64,000 nt of DNA from Pseudomonas sp. GM48 (GCF_000282335.1 NZ_AKJM01000038.1:32899-96898), one strand, 5' to 3'. Positions 50,819 to 61,134 are shown, counted from the stretch's first letter. Numbers and translations: made by a program. Notes: generated from the sequence alone by a model not told the origin.

Positions 50819-52390
50819 TCAGATCTTGTTGAACAGGCCCAACTGGGAAATCTTGCTGAACGCCAGCTGCGCGGCCTGCAACATGGTCTGCTGCAAGGTC
50901 AGGCGAGTCATGACTTCGGCCGGGTCCGAATCGCGAATCGACGACTGGCTCGCACTGTTCGCCAGGGTCAGGCTTTCGTTGGTCGCGGTCTGGTTGTCCA
51001 GTGCCTGACCGCGTGCACCAATCGTGGTGATGGCCGAGCCGATCTGGTCGGCCGCGCTGTCGATGTTGCCCATTCCCGACTCCATGGCGCCCAGAAACTT
51101 CTGCTTGGCCGCTGGATCGCTGTCGATCGGCGTGTTCAGAGCGGTGATCATCTGGCCCAGGGTGTCGAGCACGTTCTGGGTCTGATGGTTGTTGGACTGA
51201 ATCACGAACTGGTCGCCGGACGCCGGCGCGCCGCCGCCCAAGGCAAACGTCACGCCCGCAGCAGTGGCGTTGCCGCCCGAGACCGTGCCCGACGACACCG
51301 GCTGGCTGTCGGCGGTGATCGGGGCCGCATACAGATCGAAATTGGTGGCGCTGGTGAACTTGAGAATCGCCCCGCCCGACGGAAAGGCGTTGGTGTACGC
51401 CGTCGGGTTGGTCACGCTGGAACCGGTGATGACCGCGGTCGACGCGTTACCAGCGCTGCGCGATGTGTTGAAGGTATCCGGGGTGGAAGACAGATTGAAA
51501 CTGTGACCGGCGATCACCGCATCCGGGTTGGTATCACCGGACTTGAGGTTGATGTTCAGCTTCAGGTCGACACCACGGAAACTGACCGTCTGGTTGGCAC
51601 CGTTGGCGTTGCTGACGACGCCATTCTGGCTGGCTTCGGCAGTCACGTCGTTACCCAGCGAGTCGGTGATCTTCAGCTGGGTACTGCTGAGGAAACTGAC
51701 GGTGTACGGCTGGCCGCCCGTGAACTTCGCGTTGTAGGTAGAGCTGGTGCCAACCGTACCGTTGGACAGCACCACGCGACCGTCATCCACCGCCGGAGCG
51801 GTCATGGTGGTCTGGGTGCGACCAGTATTGATCGTCTGCTGGAACGCATCCCAGCCAGTGGTGTTGGTCCCGACCGTCATGCCATCGCCAATGCCAAGGT
51901 CGATGGTGCTCTGGTCACCGTTGTAGCTGTAGGTGCCGTCCGAGTTCTGCGAGTAAGGCGCGGTGTCGGTTTTCGAACCGGAGAACAGGTAGTTGCCGTT
52001 CGCGTCCTTGGAGTTCATCAGGCCCAGCACTTGTTGCTGGATCTGGCCCAACTCCGACGCATAAGCCTTGCGGTCCGCGTCGGTGGCAATGCCGTTGCTG
52101 GCGGCGAGGGCCAGCTCCTTGGCGCGCTGCAAAGCGGTACCGATGGAGCTGAGCGTCGTTTCCTGCAGGCCCAAGGCACTCTTGGTGCTCTGGATGTTGG
52201 TACCGTACTGTTCAAGCATCGCGCTCTGCTGACCCAGCTGCAGCAAACGACCGGCACCGATCGGATCATCGGCGGCGGTGTTGATGCGGGTCAGGCTGCT
52301 GGCTTCGTTGCTGGTCGCGATGGCCTTGTTGAAGTTGCGCTGGTAGTTGGCAGCGGTGATTTCGTAATACTGGGCGGTGGAAATGCGCAT
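50819..52390 (-). CDS. flgL: Flagellar hook-filament junction protein FlgL (HAP3)
   Basis: Second junction protein between hook and filament. 523 residues. The N-terminal flagellin-like domain starts MRISTAQYYEITAANYQRNF; the C-terminal helix (TATNESLTLANSASQSSIRD, then MTRLTLQQTMLQAAQLAFSKI) is conserved. The Ser/Thr/Gly-rich middle (about 150-410) is long, as in other fluorescens-group FlgL proteins, and longer than in P. aeruginosa. It starts 13 bases after flgK. Confidence 0.96.
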   Translation of the reverse strand: MRISTAQYYEITAANYQRNFNKAIATSNEASSLTRINTAADDPIGAGRLLQLGQQSAMLEQYGTNIQSTKSALGLQETTLSSIGTALQRAKELALAASNGIATDADRKAYASELGQIQQQVLGLMNSKDANGNYLFSGSKTDTAPYSQNSDGTYSYNGDQSTIDLGIGDGMTVGTNTTGWDAFQQTINTGRTQTTMTAPAVDDGRVVLSNGTVGTSSTYNAKFTGGQPYTVSFLSSTQLKITDSLGNDVTAEASQNGVVSNANGANQTVSFRGVDLKLNINLKSGDTNPDAVIAGHSFNLSSTPDTFNTSRSAGNASTAVITGSSVTNPTAYTNAFPSGGAILKFTSATNFDLYAAPITADSQPVSSGTVSGGNATAAGVTFALGGGAPASGDQFVIQSNNHQTQNVLDTLGQMITALNTPIDSDPAAKQKFLGAMESGMGNIDSAADQIGSAITTIGARGQALDNQTATNESLTLANSASQSSIRDSDPAEVMTRLTLQQTMLQAAQLAFSKISQLGLFNKI

Positions 52391-52403
52391 GAATTACGAC
52401 TCC

Positions 52404-54449
52404 TTAAAGGCTGTTGATCAGCGTGGTGAAAATTTCCTGCGCAGCCTTGATGATCTGCGAAGACGCGGTGTAGTACTGCTGGTACTTGACCAGGTTGCCG
52501 GTTTCTTCATCCAGGTCGACCCCGGAGTTCGAATCCCGTGCACCTTTGGCGTTGGCCAGGATCGCCGTGGTGGCGTCGCTGTCGGACTTGCCCTGGGCAG
52601 CCTTGGCGCCGACGTTGGTCACCAGCTTGTTGTAGGCATCGGTCAGGCTGATGCCCTTGCTCGCCGTGCCGGTGTCTACGGTCTGTTTGGTTTGCAGGCC
52701 CACCAGCGCCTGAGCGTTGCGGTTGTCCGAGGACGCCGCACCGGTCAGGTTGATGGTGAAGCTTTCGCCGCTGGCTGGCGTGGCGCCGACCGTGGTCTGC
52801 ACCGTGAATGTCTTTTGCACGGCCGGCGTGACGCTGGTGTCCATGACCGGAGCACCGCTGGCATCGACCATGCCCACCTTCAGGTTCAGGGTGTTGCTCT
52901 GGCCGGGAACGATGGTGCCGGTGCCGATCGAGTTGCCCTTGGCATCGACCATGTTGTAGTTCTGGCTACCGCCGCTGGCCGCCCCGAACACCAGTTTGAC
53001 CGGCGTCGAGTACTTGAGCGCGGTCTGCATTTCCGCCTGGGCCGCCGGGTTGTAGATATCGATGGTGCTGGTCAGTGTCGGCTGGGTGTAAGTGCCGGTA
53101 TTGTTGGCATTGGTCACGCCGGTCAACGGTGCTGCCGCCGCGATTTTTTTCGGGTCGGTGAGCACAGCCTGGATGCTGGCCGCTGCGCCACGGGTCGGCG
53201 TCACCTTGAACGAGTCGCCGGCGCTCAGTGCACCACCGTTGAGGTTCAGGCTGAAGCCGTCGATCACCGGAGCCGGGGTCGTCGTGGTGCTGAACGCGCC
53301 CATGTCGGTGCCATCGGAGCGCTTGACGGTGTAGTTGGTCGCGCTGGTGAACGTCACCTGATAGTCGCTGCTGGTCAGCTTGCCGGTGTCCTTGATGGTG
53401 ACATCCAGGTTGCCGGAGCCGGCACTGTTGCCCGCCGCCGCAATGCTGCGCTGGCTGACCAGGGCGGCACTGTTGATGTTGTTGAAGATCGCCGCGCCGA
53501 AATCACCGTTCTTGTCGATGCCCTGCGCCTGCTGGCTGTTGATCTGGTCAGCAACCACCAGTGCCACGCGCCCCAGCTCATTGAGCGAAGGGTCGAGCAC
53601 TTCCTTGCGGTAAGTCAGCAGACCACCGATTTCACCGCCGCTGATCACCGAGGTCACGTCGATGGTGCTGGAGCCACGGTTCAGCTGCAGCGCCATGCGC
53701 GATGGATCATCCTTGCCCGGTACGGTTTGCAGCGTATTGGTGGTGTTGCCGACCACCAGTGGCTGACCGCTGCCGATGTAGATGTCGTAGCTGTTGCCCC
53801 GTTCGACTACCTGGGTACCGACCAGCCCGGAGAGTTGGCGCACGGCTTCGTTGCGCGAATCGAGCAGATCGTTTGGCTGGTTAGTGCCGGTGGAGAGTTC
53901 GGAAATCTTCTGGTTGAGCGTGGCAATCGTGGAGGACAGTTTGTTCACCTGGTCCGCCATGTCCCCCAGGCTGCCGTTCAGGTTGGTGTTCTGGTCGTTC
54001 AACTGCTTGGCAATCGAATTGAAGCGACTGGACAGGGCCTGGGCACCGGTCAGCACTGACTGGCGGGACGTGTCGTCGGTGGCCGAAGTCGCAACGCCTT
54101 GCATCGATGTGAAGAACTTTTGCAGCACACCGGTCAGCCCGGTGTTGGTATCGGAAAGCGTGGCGTCCAGCGGAGTGGCCTGAGCGTTGTACGACGCTGC
54201 TTCACTGTTGAGCGAAGTGGCGGTACGCAGCTGCGAATCGAGGTAGGCGTTATACACGCGACGCACATCGGCCAGCGTCGTGCCGGTGCCGATGAACACG
54301 TTGCCGTACTGAATCGAGCCCTTGGTGCTCTGCACAGATTGCTGGCGCGAGTACCCGGCGGTGTCGACGTTGGCAATGTTGTTGCCGGTCGTCACCAACG
54401 AGTTATGGCCAGCACTCAGCCCCGACATCCCGATATTGAGCAAACTCAT
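52404..54449 (-). CDS. flgK: Flagellar hook-filament junction protein FlgK (HAP1)
   Basis: First junction protein on the hook. 681 residues. N terminus MSLLNIGMSGLSAGHNSLVT with the rod-family NIANVDTAGYSRQ motif; C terminus VDLDEETGNLVKYQQYYTAS followed by SQIIKAAQEIFTTLINSL, both typical. The large variable middle is Ser/Thr/Asn-rich. Exported by the FlhAB/FliPQR gate after the FlhB switch. 23 bases after flgJ. Confidence 0.97.
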   Translation of the reverse strand: MSLLNIGMSGLSAGHNSLVTTGNNIANVDTAGYSRQQSVQSTKGSIQYGNVFIGTGTTLADVRRVYNAYLDSQLRTATSLNSEAASYNAQATPLDATLSDTNTGLTGVLQKFFTSMQGVATSATDDTSRQSVLTGAQALSSRFNSIAKQLNDQNTNLNGSLGDMADQVNKLSSTIATLNQKISELSTGTNQPNDLLDSRNEAVRQLSGLVGTQVVERGNSYDIYIGSGQPLVVGNTTNTLQTVPGKDDPSRMALQLNRGSSTIDVTSVISGGEIGGLLTYRKEVLDPSLNELGRVALVVADQINSQQAQGIDKNGDFGAAIFNNINSAALVSQRSIAAAGNSAGSGNLDVTIKDTGKLTSSDYQVTFTSATNYTVKRSDGTDMGAFSTTTTPAPVIDGFSLNLNGGALSAGDSFKVTPTRGAAASIQAVLTDPKKIAAAAPLTGVTNANNTGTYTQPTLTSTIDIYNPAAQAEMQTALKYSTPVKLVFGAASGGSQNYNMVDAKGNSIGTGTIVPGQSNTLNLKVGMVDASGAPVMDTSVTPAVQKTFTVQTTVGATPASGESFTINLTGAASSDNRNAQALVGLQTKQTVDTGTASKGISLTDAYNKLVTNVGAKAAQGKSDSDATTAILANAKGARDSNSGVDLDEETGNLVKYQQYYTASSQIIKAAQEIFTTLINSL

Positions 54450-54472
54450 GATTCAGACCTTATACCTTGTGC

Positions 54473-55759
54473 CTATAAAGGCGTGGTGGAAACGCCCGCC
54501 GCAGCGTAGTTCTGGTAACTCGTCATCTGCTTGGCTATCTGCGAAATCTTGCTTGCGTAGTCCGGGTCGGTTGCGTAACCGGCCTTCTGCAACTCGCGTA
54601 CAAACTGTTCTGGGTTATCGGCCGACTTCACGACATCTTGATAGCGATTATTGGTCTGCAGCAAAGTCACAAGGTCATGGAAACTGTCCTTGTAGGAGTC
54701 GTAGGAACGGAACTCGGCCGTCTCCTTGACCATCTGCCCGTTCCTGAATTCGCTGGTGATCGCCCGCGTCGAATTACCCTGCCAACTGCTGCCGGCCTTG
54801 ATGCCGAACAGGTTGTGGCTGCTGCTGCCGTCCTGCTGGCGCATGACCGATTTGCCCCAACCGGTTTCCAAGGCCGCCTGGGCCACCAGGTAACGCGGAT
54901 CGACACCAATCCGCGCCGCCGCTTCCTTGGCCATCGGCAACATGGTGTTGACGAACTGGTCGGCGGAACTGAAGACTTTCTTCGCTGGCGCCAGCGGAAT
55001 CTGTGCCATGGCGCGACCGTAAATCTGCATGCCCGGGGAGGAAGCCTGCTGCGCGTTCGCCAGCCAGTCGCCGTTGTACAGCGGCCCCGAGCCGGTGCGC
55101 GTCGTGCGCTCTGGCAACGGTGTTTTGTTGATCGTCGTGGCAGCGGTCGTCGCCGAAGGCACCAGCCCGGCCAACAGTCGATCAGCCAGCTTCGGCGGCA
55201 ATGCCAGGCGTCGCTGGTTGATCAGCGCCATGTCATTGCGATGACCACCCTCACCCGCCTCTTGCGGCGCATGGACCGAGCGCGAAGCCCACAACGGACG
55301 CTGCCCATTGACCCGCGACAGCGGTCCGTTGATTGCCGCCGTGCCTGCCGCCACCGGCGTTTGCACGGCAGCCTTGGCGGCCTCTTGTTTGGCGAGCGAC
55401 GCGGCGGCGGCTTCACCCGGCGCCAGCGGTTTGTTCTTCGACATCTGGCGCATCAGCACGTCAGCCAGGCCGATACCACCGCCCTCGCGGGACATGGAAA
55501 CGGCCAACTGCTGGTCGTACATTTCCTGGTACTGCTTGGCCGCTGGCGTGTTCATCGGATTGTCCTGCCCCAGCGCTTCAGTGGCCGAGCGCATCGACTT
55601 GAGCATCTCCCCGAGGAACAGCGATTCGAACTCCTGCGCCACCTTGCGCATGTTGCCATCGCTGTTCTTGTCGCCGACCTTCAGCTGATTCAGACGATTG
55701 AGGTCCGAGTAGGAGCCCGAATCGCTGCTGCTGACCAGACCGCTCTTGCGCATATCCAC
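54473..55759 (-). CDS. flgJ: Rod assembly protein and peptidoglycan hydrolase FlgJ
   Basis: Bifunctional: the N-terminal rod-cap domain (about 1-115, RKVAQEFESLFLGEMLKSMR) scaffolds rod assembly, and the C-terminal GH73 glucosaminidase domain (about 265-415) opens the peptidoglycan. The catalytic Glu lies in AQAALETGWGKSVMRQ, followed by SHNLFGIKAGSSW and FRSYDSYKDSFHDLV. 428 residues with an Ala/Thr-rich linker (about 120-250). Full-length, dual-domain type as in gamma-proteobacteria. Confidence 0.96.
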   Translation of the reverse strand: MDMRKSGLVSSSDSGSYSDLNRLNQLKVGDKNSDGNMRKVAQEFESLFLGEMLKSMRSATEALGQDNPMNTPAAKQYQEMYDQQLAVSMSREGGGIGLADVLMRQMSKNKPLAPGEAAAASLAKQEAAKAAVQTPVAAGTAAINGPLSRVNGQRPLWASRSVHAPQEAGEGGHRNDMALINQRRLALPPKLADRLLAGLVPSATTAATTINKTPLPERTTRTGSGPLYNGDWLANAQQASSPGMQIYGRAMAQIPLAPAKKVFSSADQFVNTMLPMAKEAAARIGVDPRYLVAQAALETGWGKSVMRQQDGSSSHNLFGIKAGSSWQGNSTRAITSEFRNGQMVKETAEFRSYDSYKDSFHDLVTLLQTNNRYQDVVKSADNPEQFVRELQKAGYATDPDYASKISQIAKQMTSYQNYAAAGVSTTPL

Positions 55760-55770
55760 GATGGCCGTCC

Positions 55771-56886
55771 TCAGATCACGATCAGGTCGGCTTGCAGGGC
55801 GCCGGCCTGCTTCAACGCTTCGAGGATGGCCATCAAGTCACCCGGTGCCGCGCCGACCTGGTTCACCGCACGCACGATCTCGTCGAGGGTGGTGCCCGGG
55901 CCGAACTTGAACATCGGCTTGGCTTCCTGCTGGGCATTGACTTTCGAACGTGGCACCACCGCCGTCGTGCCATTGGACAGAGGGCCCGGCTGGCTGACGA
56001 TCGGGTCTTCGGTGATGGTCACGGTCAGGCTGCCGTGGGTGACAGCGGCCGGGGAAACCTTGACGTTCTGGCCGATCACGATGGTGCCGGTCCGGGAGTT
56101 GATGATGACTTTCGCCACTGCCTGGCCCGGATCGATTTCGAGGTTTTCGAGGATCGACAGATAGTCGACCCGCTGGCTCGGATCGAGCGGCGCGGTAACG
56201 CGAATCGAACCGCCGTCGATGGCCTGGGCCACACCAGGGCCGAGCATGTCGTTGATCTTGTCGACGATGCGCTTGGCGGTGGTGAAGTCGGAACGGTTGA
56301 GGTTCAGCGTCAGGCTGTTGCCCTGGTTGAAACCGCTCGGAACCGCACGCTCCACCGATGCACCACCAGGGATGCGACCGGCCGACGGAACGTTGACGGT
56401 GATCTTCGAGCCGTCGCGACCTTCGGCATCGAAACCACCAACCACCAGGTTGCCCTGGGCGACCGCGTAGACGTTGCCATCGATACCCTTGAGTGGCGTC
56501 AGCAGCAAGGTGCCACCGCGCAAACTCTTGGAGTTGCCGATGGACGAAACGGTGATGTCGACCTGCTGACCCGGCTTGGCGAACGCTGGCAAATCGGCAC
56601 TGATCGACACCGCCGCAACGTTCTTCAACTGCACGTTGCCCGAACCCGGCGGCACCTTGATGCCGAACTGCGAGAGCATGTTGTTGAAGGTCTGCAGGGT
56701 GAACGGGGTTTGCGTCGTCTGGTCACCGGTGCCGTTAAGCCCGACCACCAGGCCGTAACCGATCAGTTGGTTGGAGCGCACGCCGGAAATGCTGGCGATG
56801 TCCTTCAGGCGCTCGGCTTGAGCACCAAGCGAAAAGGACATCAACAGCGCAGCTGCGATCAGGTGCTTGAAGTTCAACTTGCTCAC
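55771..56886 (-). CDS. flgI: Flagellar P-ring protein FlgI
   Basis: Periplasmic ring in the peptidoglycan layer around the rod. A Sec signal peptide ([20 protein letters not shown], cleaved after AQA) precedes the mature [20 protein letters not shown]; the C terminus [20 protein letters not shown] is typical. GTG 56886 has AGGTGG about eight bases upstream and gives 371 residues; GTG 56898, touching the flgH stop, is the alternative. Family length is about 370. Confidence 0.95.
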   Translation of the reverse strand: MSKLNFKHLIAAALLMSFSLGAQAERLKDIASISGVRSNQLIGYGLVVGLNGTGDQTTQTPFTLQTFNNMLSQFGIKVPPGSGNVQLKNVAAVSISADLPAFAKPGQQVDITVSSIGNSKSLRGGTLLLTPLKGIDGNVYAVAQGNLVVGGFDAEGRDGSKITVNVPSAGRIPGGASVERAVPSGFNQGNSLTLNLNRSDFTTAKRIVDKINDMLGPGVAQAIDGGSIRVTAPLDPSQRVDYLSILENLEIDPGQAVAKVIINSRTGTIVIGQNVKVSPAAVTHGSLTVTITEDPIVSQPGPLSNGTTAVVPRSKVNAQQEAKPMFKFGPGTTLDEIVRAVNQVGAAPGDLMAILEALKQAGALQADLIVI

Positions 56887-56898
56887 CAAAAAAGCCAC

Positions 56899-57594
56899 CT
56901 AGAAAGGGAACAGCGGGCTGAGGAAGAAACGGTCGAACCAGCCTGGCTGACTCGCATCGGCAAACGAACCGGTGCCCGAGTAGGTGATGCGCGCATCGGC
57001 GACACGGGTCGACGACACGGTGTTATCGGTGGCGATGTCATCGGCGCGAACGAGGCCGGCAATCCGTACCAGCTCGTCACCGGTGTTTAGGGTCATCCAC
57101 TTCTCGCCGCGCACCGCGATGATGCCGTTGGGCAACACATCGGCGACGGTCACGGTGATCGAGCCGGTCAGGGTGTTGCCCTGCGCCGCCTTGCTGTCGC
57201 CCTTGGTGGCGCGGTCGCCTTCGTAGCTGGCGTCAATACTCAGATCGCCACTGCCAAACGGGTTGTTGGTGTTTGGGGTGGAGCCGAACAGCGAAGTCAG
57301 GCCGATGCTGGTCTTGCTGTTCTTGCCAATTTGCGAGTTGGCGTTTTTGCTGGCCTGGGTCTTTTCGTTCAAGGTGATGGTGATGATGTCACCGACCCGG
57401 AACGCCTTGCGGTCACTGTAGAGGTTCTGTTCGAAACCGGCCTGGTAGATCGAGCCATTGTTCGCGGCCGCCGGCAACGGCGTGCGCGGCAACACCGGAG
57501 CGTAGTAAGGGTCATTGGGCTTGGGCGTCGCAGGCACGCAACCTGCGAGCGCGGCGATCCCACTCAGTGCCAGAACAGATACATAGCGATTCAT
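56899..57594 (-). CDS. flgH: Flagellar L-ring lipoprotein FlgH
   Basis: Outer-membrane ring lipoprotein. 231 residues with a lipobox LAGC (Cys19) after the signal peptide [15 protein letters not shown]. The conserved body includes [19 protein letters not shown], the acylation-independent core [20 protein letters not shown] and the C-terminal [14 protein letters not shown]. It lies 52 bp after flgG. Confidence 0.97.
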   Translation of the reverse strand: MNRYVSVLALSGIAALAGCVPATPKPNDPYYAPVLPRTPLPAAANNGSIYQAGFEQNLYSDRKAFRVGDIITITLNEKTQASKNANSQIGKNSKTSIGLTSLFGSTPNTNNPFGSGDLSIDASYEGDRATKGDSKAAQGNTLTGSITVTVADVLPNGIIAVRGEKWMTLNTGDELVRIAGLVRADDIATDNTVSSTRVADARITYSGTGSFADASQPGWFDRFFLSPLFPF

Positions 57595-57646
57595 GACCCT
57601 ACCTCACGGTGTTGCAGGCAGCCTCATGGCCGCCTCATAGACTTGA

Positions 57647-58432
57647 TTACAGATTCTGCGTTACGAACGAGAGCATCTGGTCGGCGGTGGAGATCACCTT
57701 GGAGTTCATCTCGTAGGCGCGCTGGGTGGTGATCATGTTGACCATCTCCTCAACGGTGCTGACGTTGGACGTTTCCAGGGTGTTCTGCAGGGTGGTGCCG
57801 AAACCGTTCAGGCCCGGCGTACCCACTTGCGGCGCGCCACTGGCGGCGGTTTCCAGGAACAGGTTGTTGCCCACTGCCTGCAGGCCCGCCGGGTTGATGA
57901 AGTCAGCGGTTTGCAGGTTGCCGATCACCTGGGCTGCCGGGTTGCCGGCAACGGTGATGGACACGGTGCCGTCGCGACCGACCGTGAAGGTCTGCGCATC
58001 GTTCGGAATGACAATCGCCGGCTCCAGGGCAAAGCCGCTGGCATTCACGATCTGGCCGTTGGAGTCCAGGTGGAACGTACCGTCGCGGGTGTAGGACGTA
58101 GTGCCGTCCGGTTGCAGGATCTGGAAGAAACCACGACCGTCGATGGCCATGTCCAGTGGCTGCTCGGTGGTTTGCAGACTGCCGGCGGTGAAGTTTTTCT
58201 GGGTGCCGACGATGCGCACACCGGTACCCAGTTGCAGACCCGACGGCAGTTCGCTGTCCTGGGTCGACTGGGCGCCTGGCTGACGCTTGATCTGGTAGAG
58301 CAGGTCCTGGAACTCGGCGCGGTCACGTTTGAAACCCGTGGTCGACACGTTGGCCAGGTTGTTGGAAATGGTGGTCAGGTTGGTGTCCTGGGCGGACAGA
58401 CCTGTTTTGGCAACCCATAGAGCCGGAAGCAT
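57647..58432 (-). CDS. flgG: Distal rod protein FlgG
   Basis: Distal rod subunit of the drive shaft. 261 residues starting MLPALWVAKTGLSAQDTNLT, with the rod/hook ANVSTTGFKRDRAEFQDLLY motif at the N terminus and the C-terminal helix VEEMVNMITTQRAYEMNSKV. Length and sequence are standard for FlgG, which is highly conserved. Confidence 0.98.
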   Translation of the reverse strand: MLPALWVAKTGLSAQDTNLTTISNNLANVSTTGFKRDRAEFQDLLYQIKRQPGAQSTQDSELPSGLQLGTGVRIVGTQKNFTAGSLQTTEQPLDMAIDGRGFFQILQPDGTTSYTRDGTFHLDSNGQIVNASGFALEPAIVIPNDAQTFTVGRDGTVSITVAGNPAAQVIGNLQTADFINPAGLQAVGNNLFLETAASGAPQVGTPGLNGFGTTLQNTLETSNVSTVEEMVNMITTQRAYEMNSKVISTADQMLSFVTQNL

Positions 58433-58477
58433 TCGATTCTCCTCGTGCGCCTGTTTTACGGCGCGACGTTCTGGTAA

Positions 58478-59218
58478 TTAGCTGATCTGCAAGACCCGAG
58501 CCATGGCCTGGTCATCGTCTTTGGCGGTGTTCATCATTTTGATGTGCAGCTCGAACTGCTTGGACAAGGCCAGTACCGAGGTCATCTCTTCCACGGCATT
58601 GACGTTGCTCGACTCGAGGAACCCGGACACCAGCTTGACGTTGGCATCGGCCTGCGCCGGCTTGCCGTCCTTGGTATGGATCGAACCATCCAGGCCCTTG
58701 GTCATGTTCTTCAGGTCCGGGTTGACCAGCTTGATGCGGTCGACCTCAGCCATCACCCGGGGACCTTCGCCCATCGCACGGATGCTGATGGTGCCGTCCT
58801 CACCGACTTCGATCTGCTGCTCGGGCGGCACGGCAATCGGCCCGCCATTGCCCATGACCGGCATGCCGTTGCCGGCACGCAGCACGCCCAGGGCGTCAAC
58901 GTTCAGGCTGCCGGTGCGCACATAGCTTTCACCGCCATCGGGCGTCTGCACGGCAATCCAGCCACCACCTTGAACTGCAACGTCGAGGTCGCGGCCGGTT
59001 TCCACCAGCGAGCCAGGGGAGAAGTCGGTGGCCGGGCGTTCGGACATGGCAAACGCACGCGCCGGAAAGCTGTCACCGAACACCGGCATCGAACGGGCCT
59101 GCTCCAGGTCTTTCTGGAAGCCGTTGGTGGAGATGTTCGCGAGGTTGTTGGCATGAGCCTTTTGCGCCAGTGCATTCTGGCTGGCGCCGGTCATTGCCAC
59201 ATAAAGGTACTTGTCCAC
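58478..59218 (-). CDS. flgF: Flagellar basal-body rod protein FlgF
   Basis: Proximal rod subunit. 246 residues from GTG 59218 (MDKYLYVAMTGASQNALAQ), with AGAGGA six to eight bases upstream. The frame is open another 34 codons upstream but that part has no rod homology. NNLANISTNGFQKDLEQAR and the C-terminal VNAVEEMTSVLALSKQFELH are the rod-family motifs. First gene of flgFGHIJKL; a sigma-54 promoter candidate lies 58 bp upstream. flgBCDE, normally further upstream, are not in the window. Confidence 0.96.
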   Translation of the reverse strand: MDKYLYVAMTGASQNALAQKAHANNLANISTNGFQKDLEQARSMPVFGDSFPARAFAMSERPATDFSPGSLVETGRDLDVAVQGGGWIAVQTPDGGESYVRTGSLNVDALGVLRAGNGMPVMGNGGPIAVPPEQQIEVGEDGTISIRAMGEGPRVMAEVDRIKLVNPDLKNMTKGLDGSIHTKDGKPAQADANVKLVSGFLESSNVNAVEEMTSVLALSKQFELHIKMMNTAKDDDQAMARVLQIS

Positions 59219-59275
59219 ACTCTTTCCTCTGCCTGCCGGACGTTTGCCGCCCACTGCTGTACTGCTGAGCCATAA

Positions 59276-59291
59276 GCAATTTGCAGACCAA
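59276..59291 (-). promoter_or_regulatory. Sigma-54 promoter of flgFGHIJKL
   Basis: Minus-strand TTGG-N8-TTGC has the RpoN spacing. Predicted start near 59265, about 47 bases before flgF. The 356-bp flgF-phhR gap otherwise holds only the REP palindrome at 59422-59554 and a short hairpin near 59375-59395; no gene was found in it. Confidence 0.65.
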
Positions 59292-59421
59292 CTTGTTTTT
59301 GGCGGCGCGAGGCCCGGCAAACAGGGGACTTTGAGGATTCAGGGGGGATTTGTGATTTGTATCAGAGACGAAAAACCGGCGGTGTCATGCCGGTGGGTGG
59401 CAAGAGTTCACCTCATTATTC

Positions 59422-59554
59422 TGTGGCGAGAGGGCTTGCCCCCGTTCGGTCGCGTAGCGGCCGCAAATCCATTTGACGCGTTTTACCTGACAGAAATTGA
59501 TTGCATGACTTGGGGCTGCTTCGCAGCCCAACGGGGGCAAGCCCCCTCGCCACA
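59422..59554. repeat. REP-type palindrome between phhR and flgF
   Basis: Two 25-base arms (59422-59446 and 59530-59554), core TGTGGCGAGAGGGCTTGCCC, complementary with one mismatch, spaced by 83 bases. A smaller GGCTGC/GCAGCC hairpin sits just inside the right arm. This is a third REP family (GGCGAGAGGGCTTGCCCC type), and it ends 20 bases after the phhR stop. Confidence 0.85.
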
Positions 59555-59574
59555 AAAGCTCGCTCGCCAGAGAC

Positions 59575-61134
59575 TCAGATGTTGTCTTTGCCCACCTCAT
59601 AATCGCGCAACTTGTTGGCAATGGTGGTATGCGAAACCCCCAGGCGCTTGCCCAGTTGTCGACTGCTCGGATGCTCGGAATACAGCCGCTCAAGCACGGC
59701 TTTTTCGAAACGCCCGACGATTTCGTCCAGCCCACCCTCCAGCGAAAAATCGCCAAGGGGCTGACGCACGCCGTAATCCGGCAGACGAATGTGTTCGGCC
59801 TTGACCGTACCGCCGTCACACAGGGAAACCGCCTGGAACAGTACGTTCTCCAATTGCCGCACGTTACCCGGCCAATGGTAATGACTGAGTCGCTCCATGG
59901 CCGCCGGAGCGAGTTTGGGCAGCGGACAACCGATCTGCCGGCTGGCCTGATCGAGGAAGTGCTCCACCAGCGGCGTCAAACCGTCGAGGCATTCGCGCAA
60001 CGGCGGGATGTGCAGCGACAACACATTCAAGCGGTGGTACAGATCCTGGCGAAACTCGCCGCGCGCACAAAGCTCGGACAGGTCGACCTGGGTCGCGCAA
60101 ATGACCCGCACATCGAGATAGACCTCTTCATCGCTGCCCACACGACGGAAGCAACCGTCCTGCAGGAAGCGCAGCAATTTCACCTGCAAGCGCGGGCTCA
60201 TTTCCCCGACGCCATCGAGAAACAGCGTACCGCCCGCCGTCAGCTCCAGCAGCCCGAGCTTGCCTTCGGCCCGCGCTCCTTCGAAGGCACCCGGGCCATA
60301 ACCGAACAATTCCGTCTCGGCCATGGACTCCGGCAGACCGGCGCAATTGAGCGCCATCAATGGCGACTGCCCGCGAGGACTGGCCAAATGGCAGGCCCGC
60401 GCCAGCAACTCTTTGCCGGTGCCGGTTTCCCCTTCTATCAATAGCGGCGCATCCAGCGGCGCCATGCGTCGCGCTTCGCGCACCACGGCGGCCATCACTT
60501 TAGAACTCTGGAAGATGCTGTCGAAGCCACGCAATTCCTGCTTGCGCACGTTATAGATGCGTTCGCCCACCCGGTCGGCGCGATGCAATGTCAGCACCGC
60601 ACCGGCCATGGCCTCACTGTCGTCATGTTCCGACTGCAGCGGCGCGATGTCGGCCAGGAACACGTCCCCCTTGACCTTGACCCGCAGCCCGTTGATCCGC
60701 GACTTGTTGGCGCGCACCAGTTCCGGCAGATCGAAATCTTCGGCGTACCGCGACAGGGGAATCCCCGGCACCTCGTCGACCCGCACACCCAACAACTGCG
60801 CCGCCGCACGGTTGGCTGCAACAATGGAACCGCCCATGTCGATCGACAGCACCGGAAACTCCAGCGCACCGAGCAGTGCATTGAGCTCCATGTGCCGACG
60901 CTCGCTAGGCATCAGCCCTACACGCTTGACGCCAAAAACCCCGGCAATCGCTTCGAATTTCGGTCGCAAGGCCTGGAACTGAATATTGATCAGGTTCGGG
61001 CAATGCAGGTAGATGGCATTGCCATGCTCACCGCCCACCTCGCCGCGGGCCACGTTGATCCCGTACTCCACCAGCAGGTTGAGAATGTCGCGCAGGATGC
61101 CGATGCGATTCTGGCAGTGGACTTTGATACGCAT
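59575..61134 (-). CDS. phhR: Aromatic amino acid regulator PhhR (TyrR family)
   Basis: Activator of phenylalanine and tyrosine catabolism (phhABC). 519 residues: ACT domain (about 1-75, VHCQNRIGILRDILNLLVEY), PAS domain (about 80-190), AAA+ domain (about 205-430; Walker A GETGTGKE) and a TyrR-type helix-turn-helix at the C terminus (RQLGKRLGVSHTTIANKLRD). The sigma-54 contact loop is altered to GAFEGA, as expected for TyrR-like proteins that act on sigma-70 promoters. ATG 61134 (MRIKVHCQ) is preferred over the long upstream extension, which runs into a REP element. Divergent from phhA. Confidence 0.95.
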   Translation of the reverse strand: MRIKVHCQNRIGILRDILNLLVEYGINVARGEVGGEHGNAIYLHCPNLINIQFQALRPKFEAIAGVFGVKRVGLMPSERRHMELNALLGALEFPVLSIDMGGSIVAANRAAAQLLGVRVDEVPGIPLSRYAEDFDLPELVRANKSRINGLRVKVKGDVFLADIAPLQSEHDDSEAMAGAVLTLHRADRVGERIYNVRKQELRGFDSIFQSSKVMAAVVREARRMAPLDAPLLIEGETGTGKELLARACHLASPRGQSPLMALNCAGLPESMAETELFGYGPGAFEGARAEGKLGLLELTAGGTLFLDGVGEMSPRLQVKLLRFLQDGCFRRVGSDEEVYLDVRVICATQVDLSELCARGEFRQDLYHRLNVLSLHIPPLRECLDGLTPLVEHFLDQASRQIGCPLPKLAPAAMERLSHYHWPGNVRQLENVLFQAVSLCDGGTVKAEHIRLPDYGVRQPLGDFSLEGGLDEIVGRFEKAVLERLYSEHPSSRQLGKRLGVSHTTIANKLRDYEVGKDNI

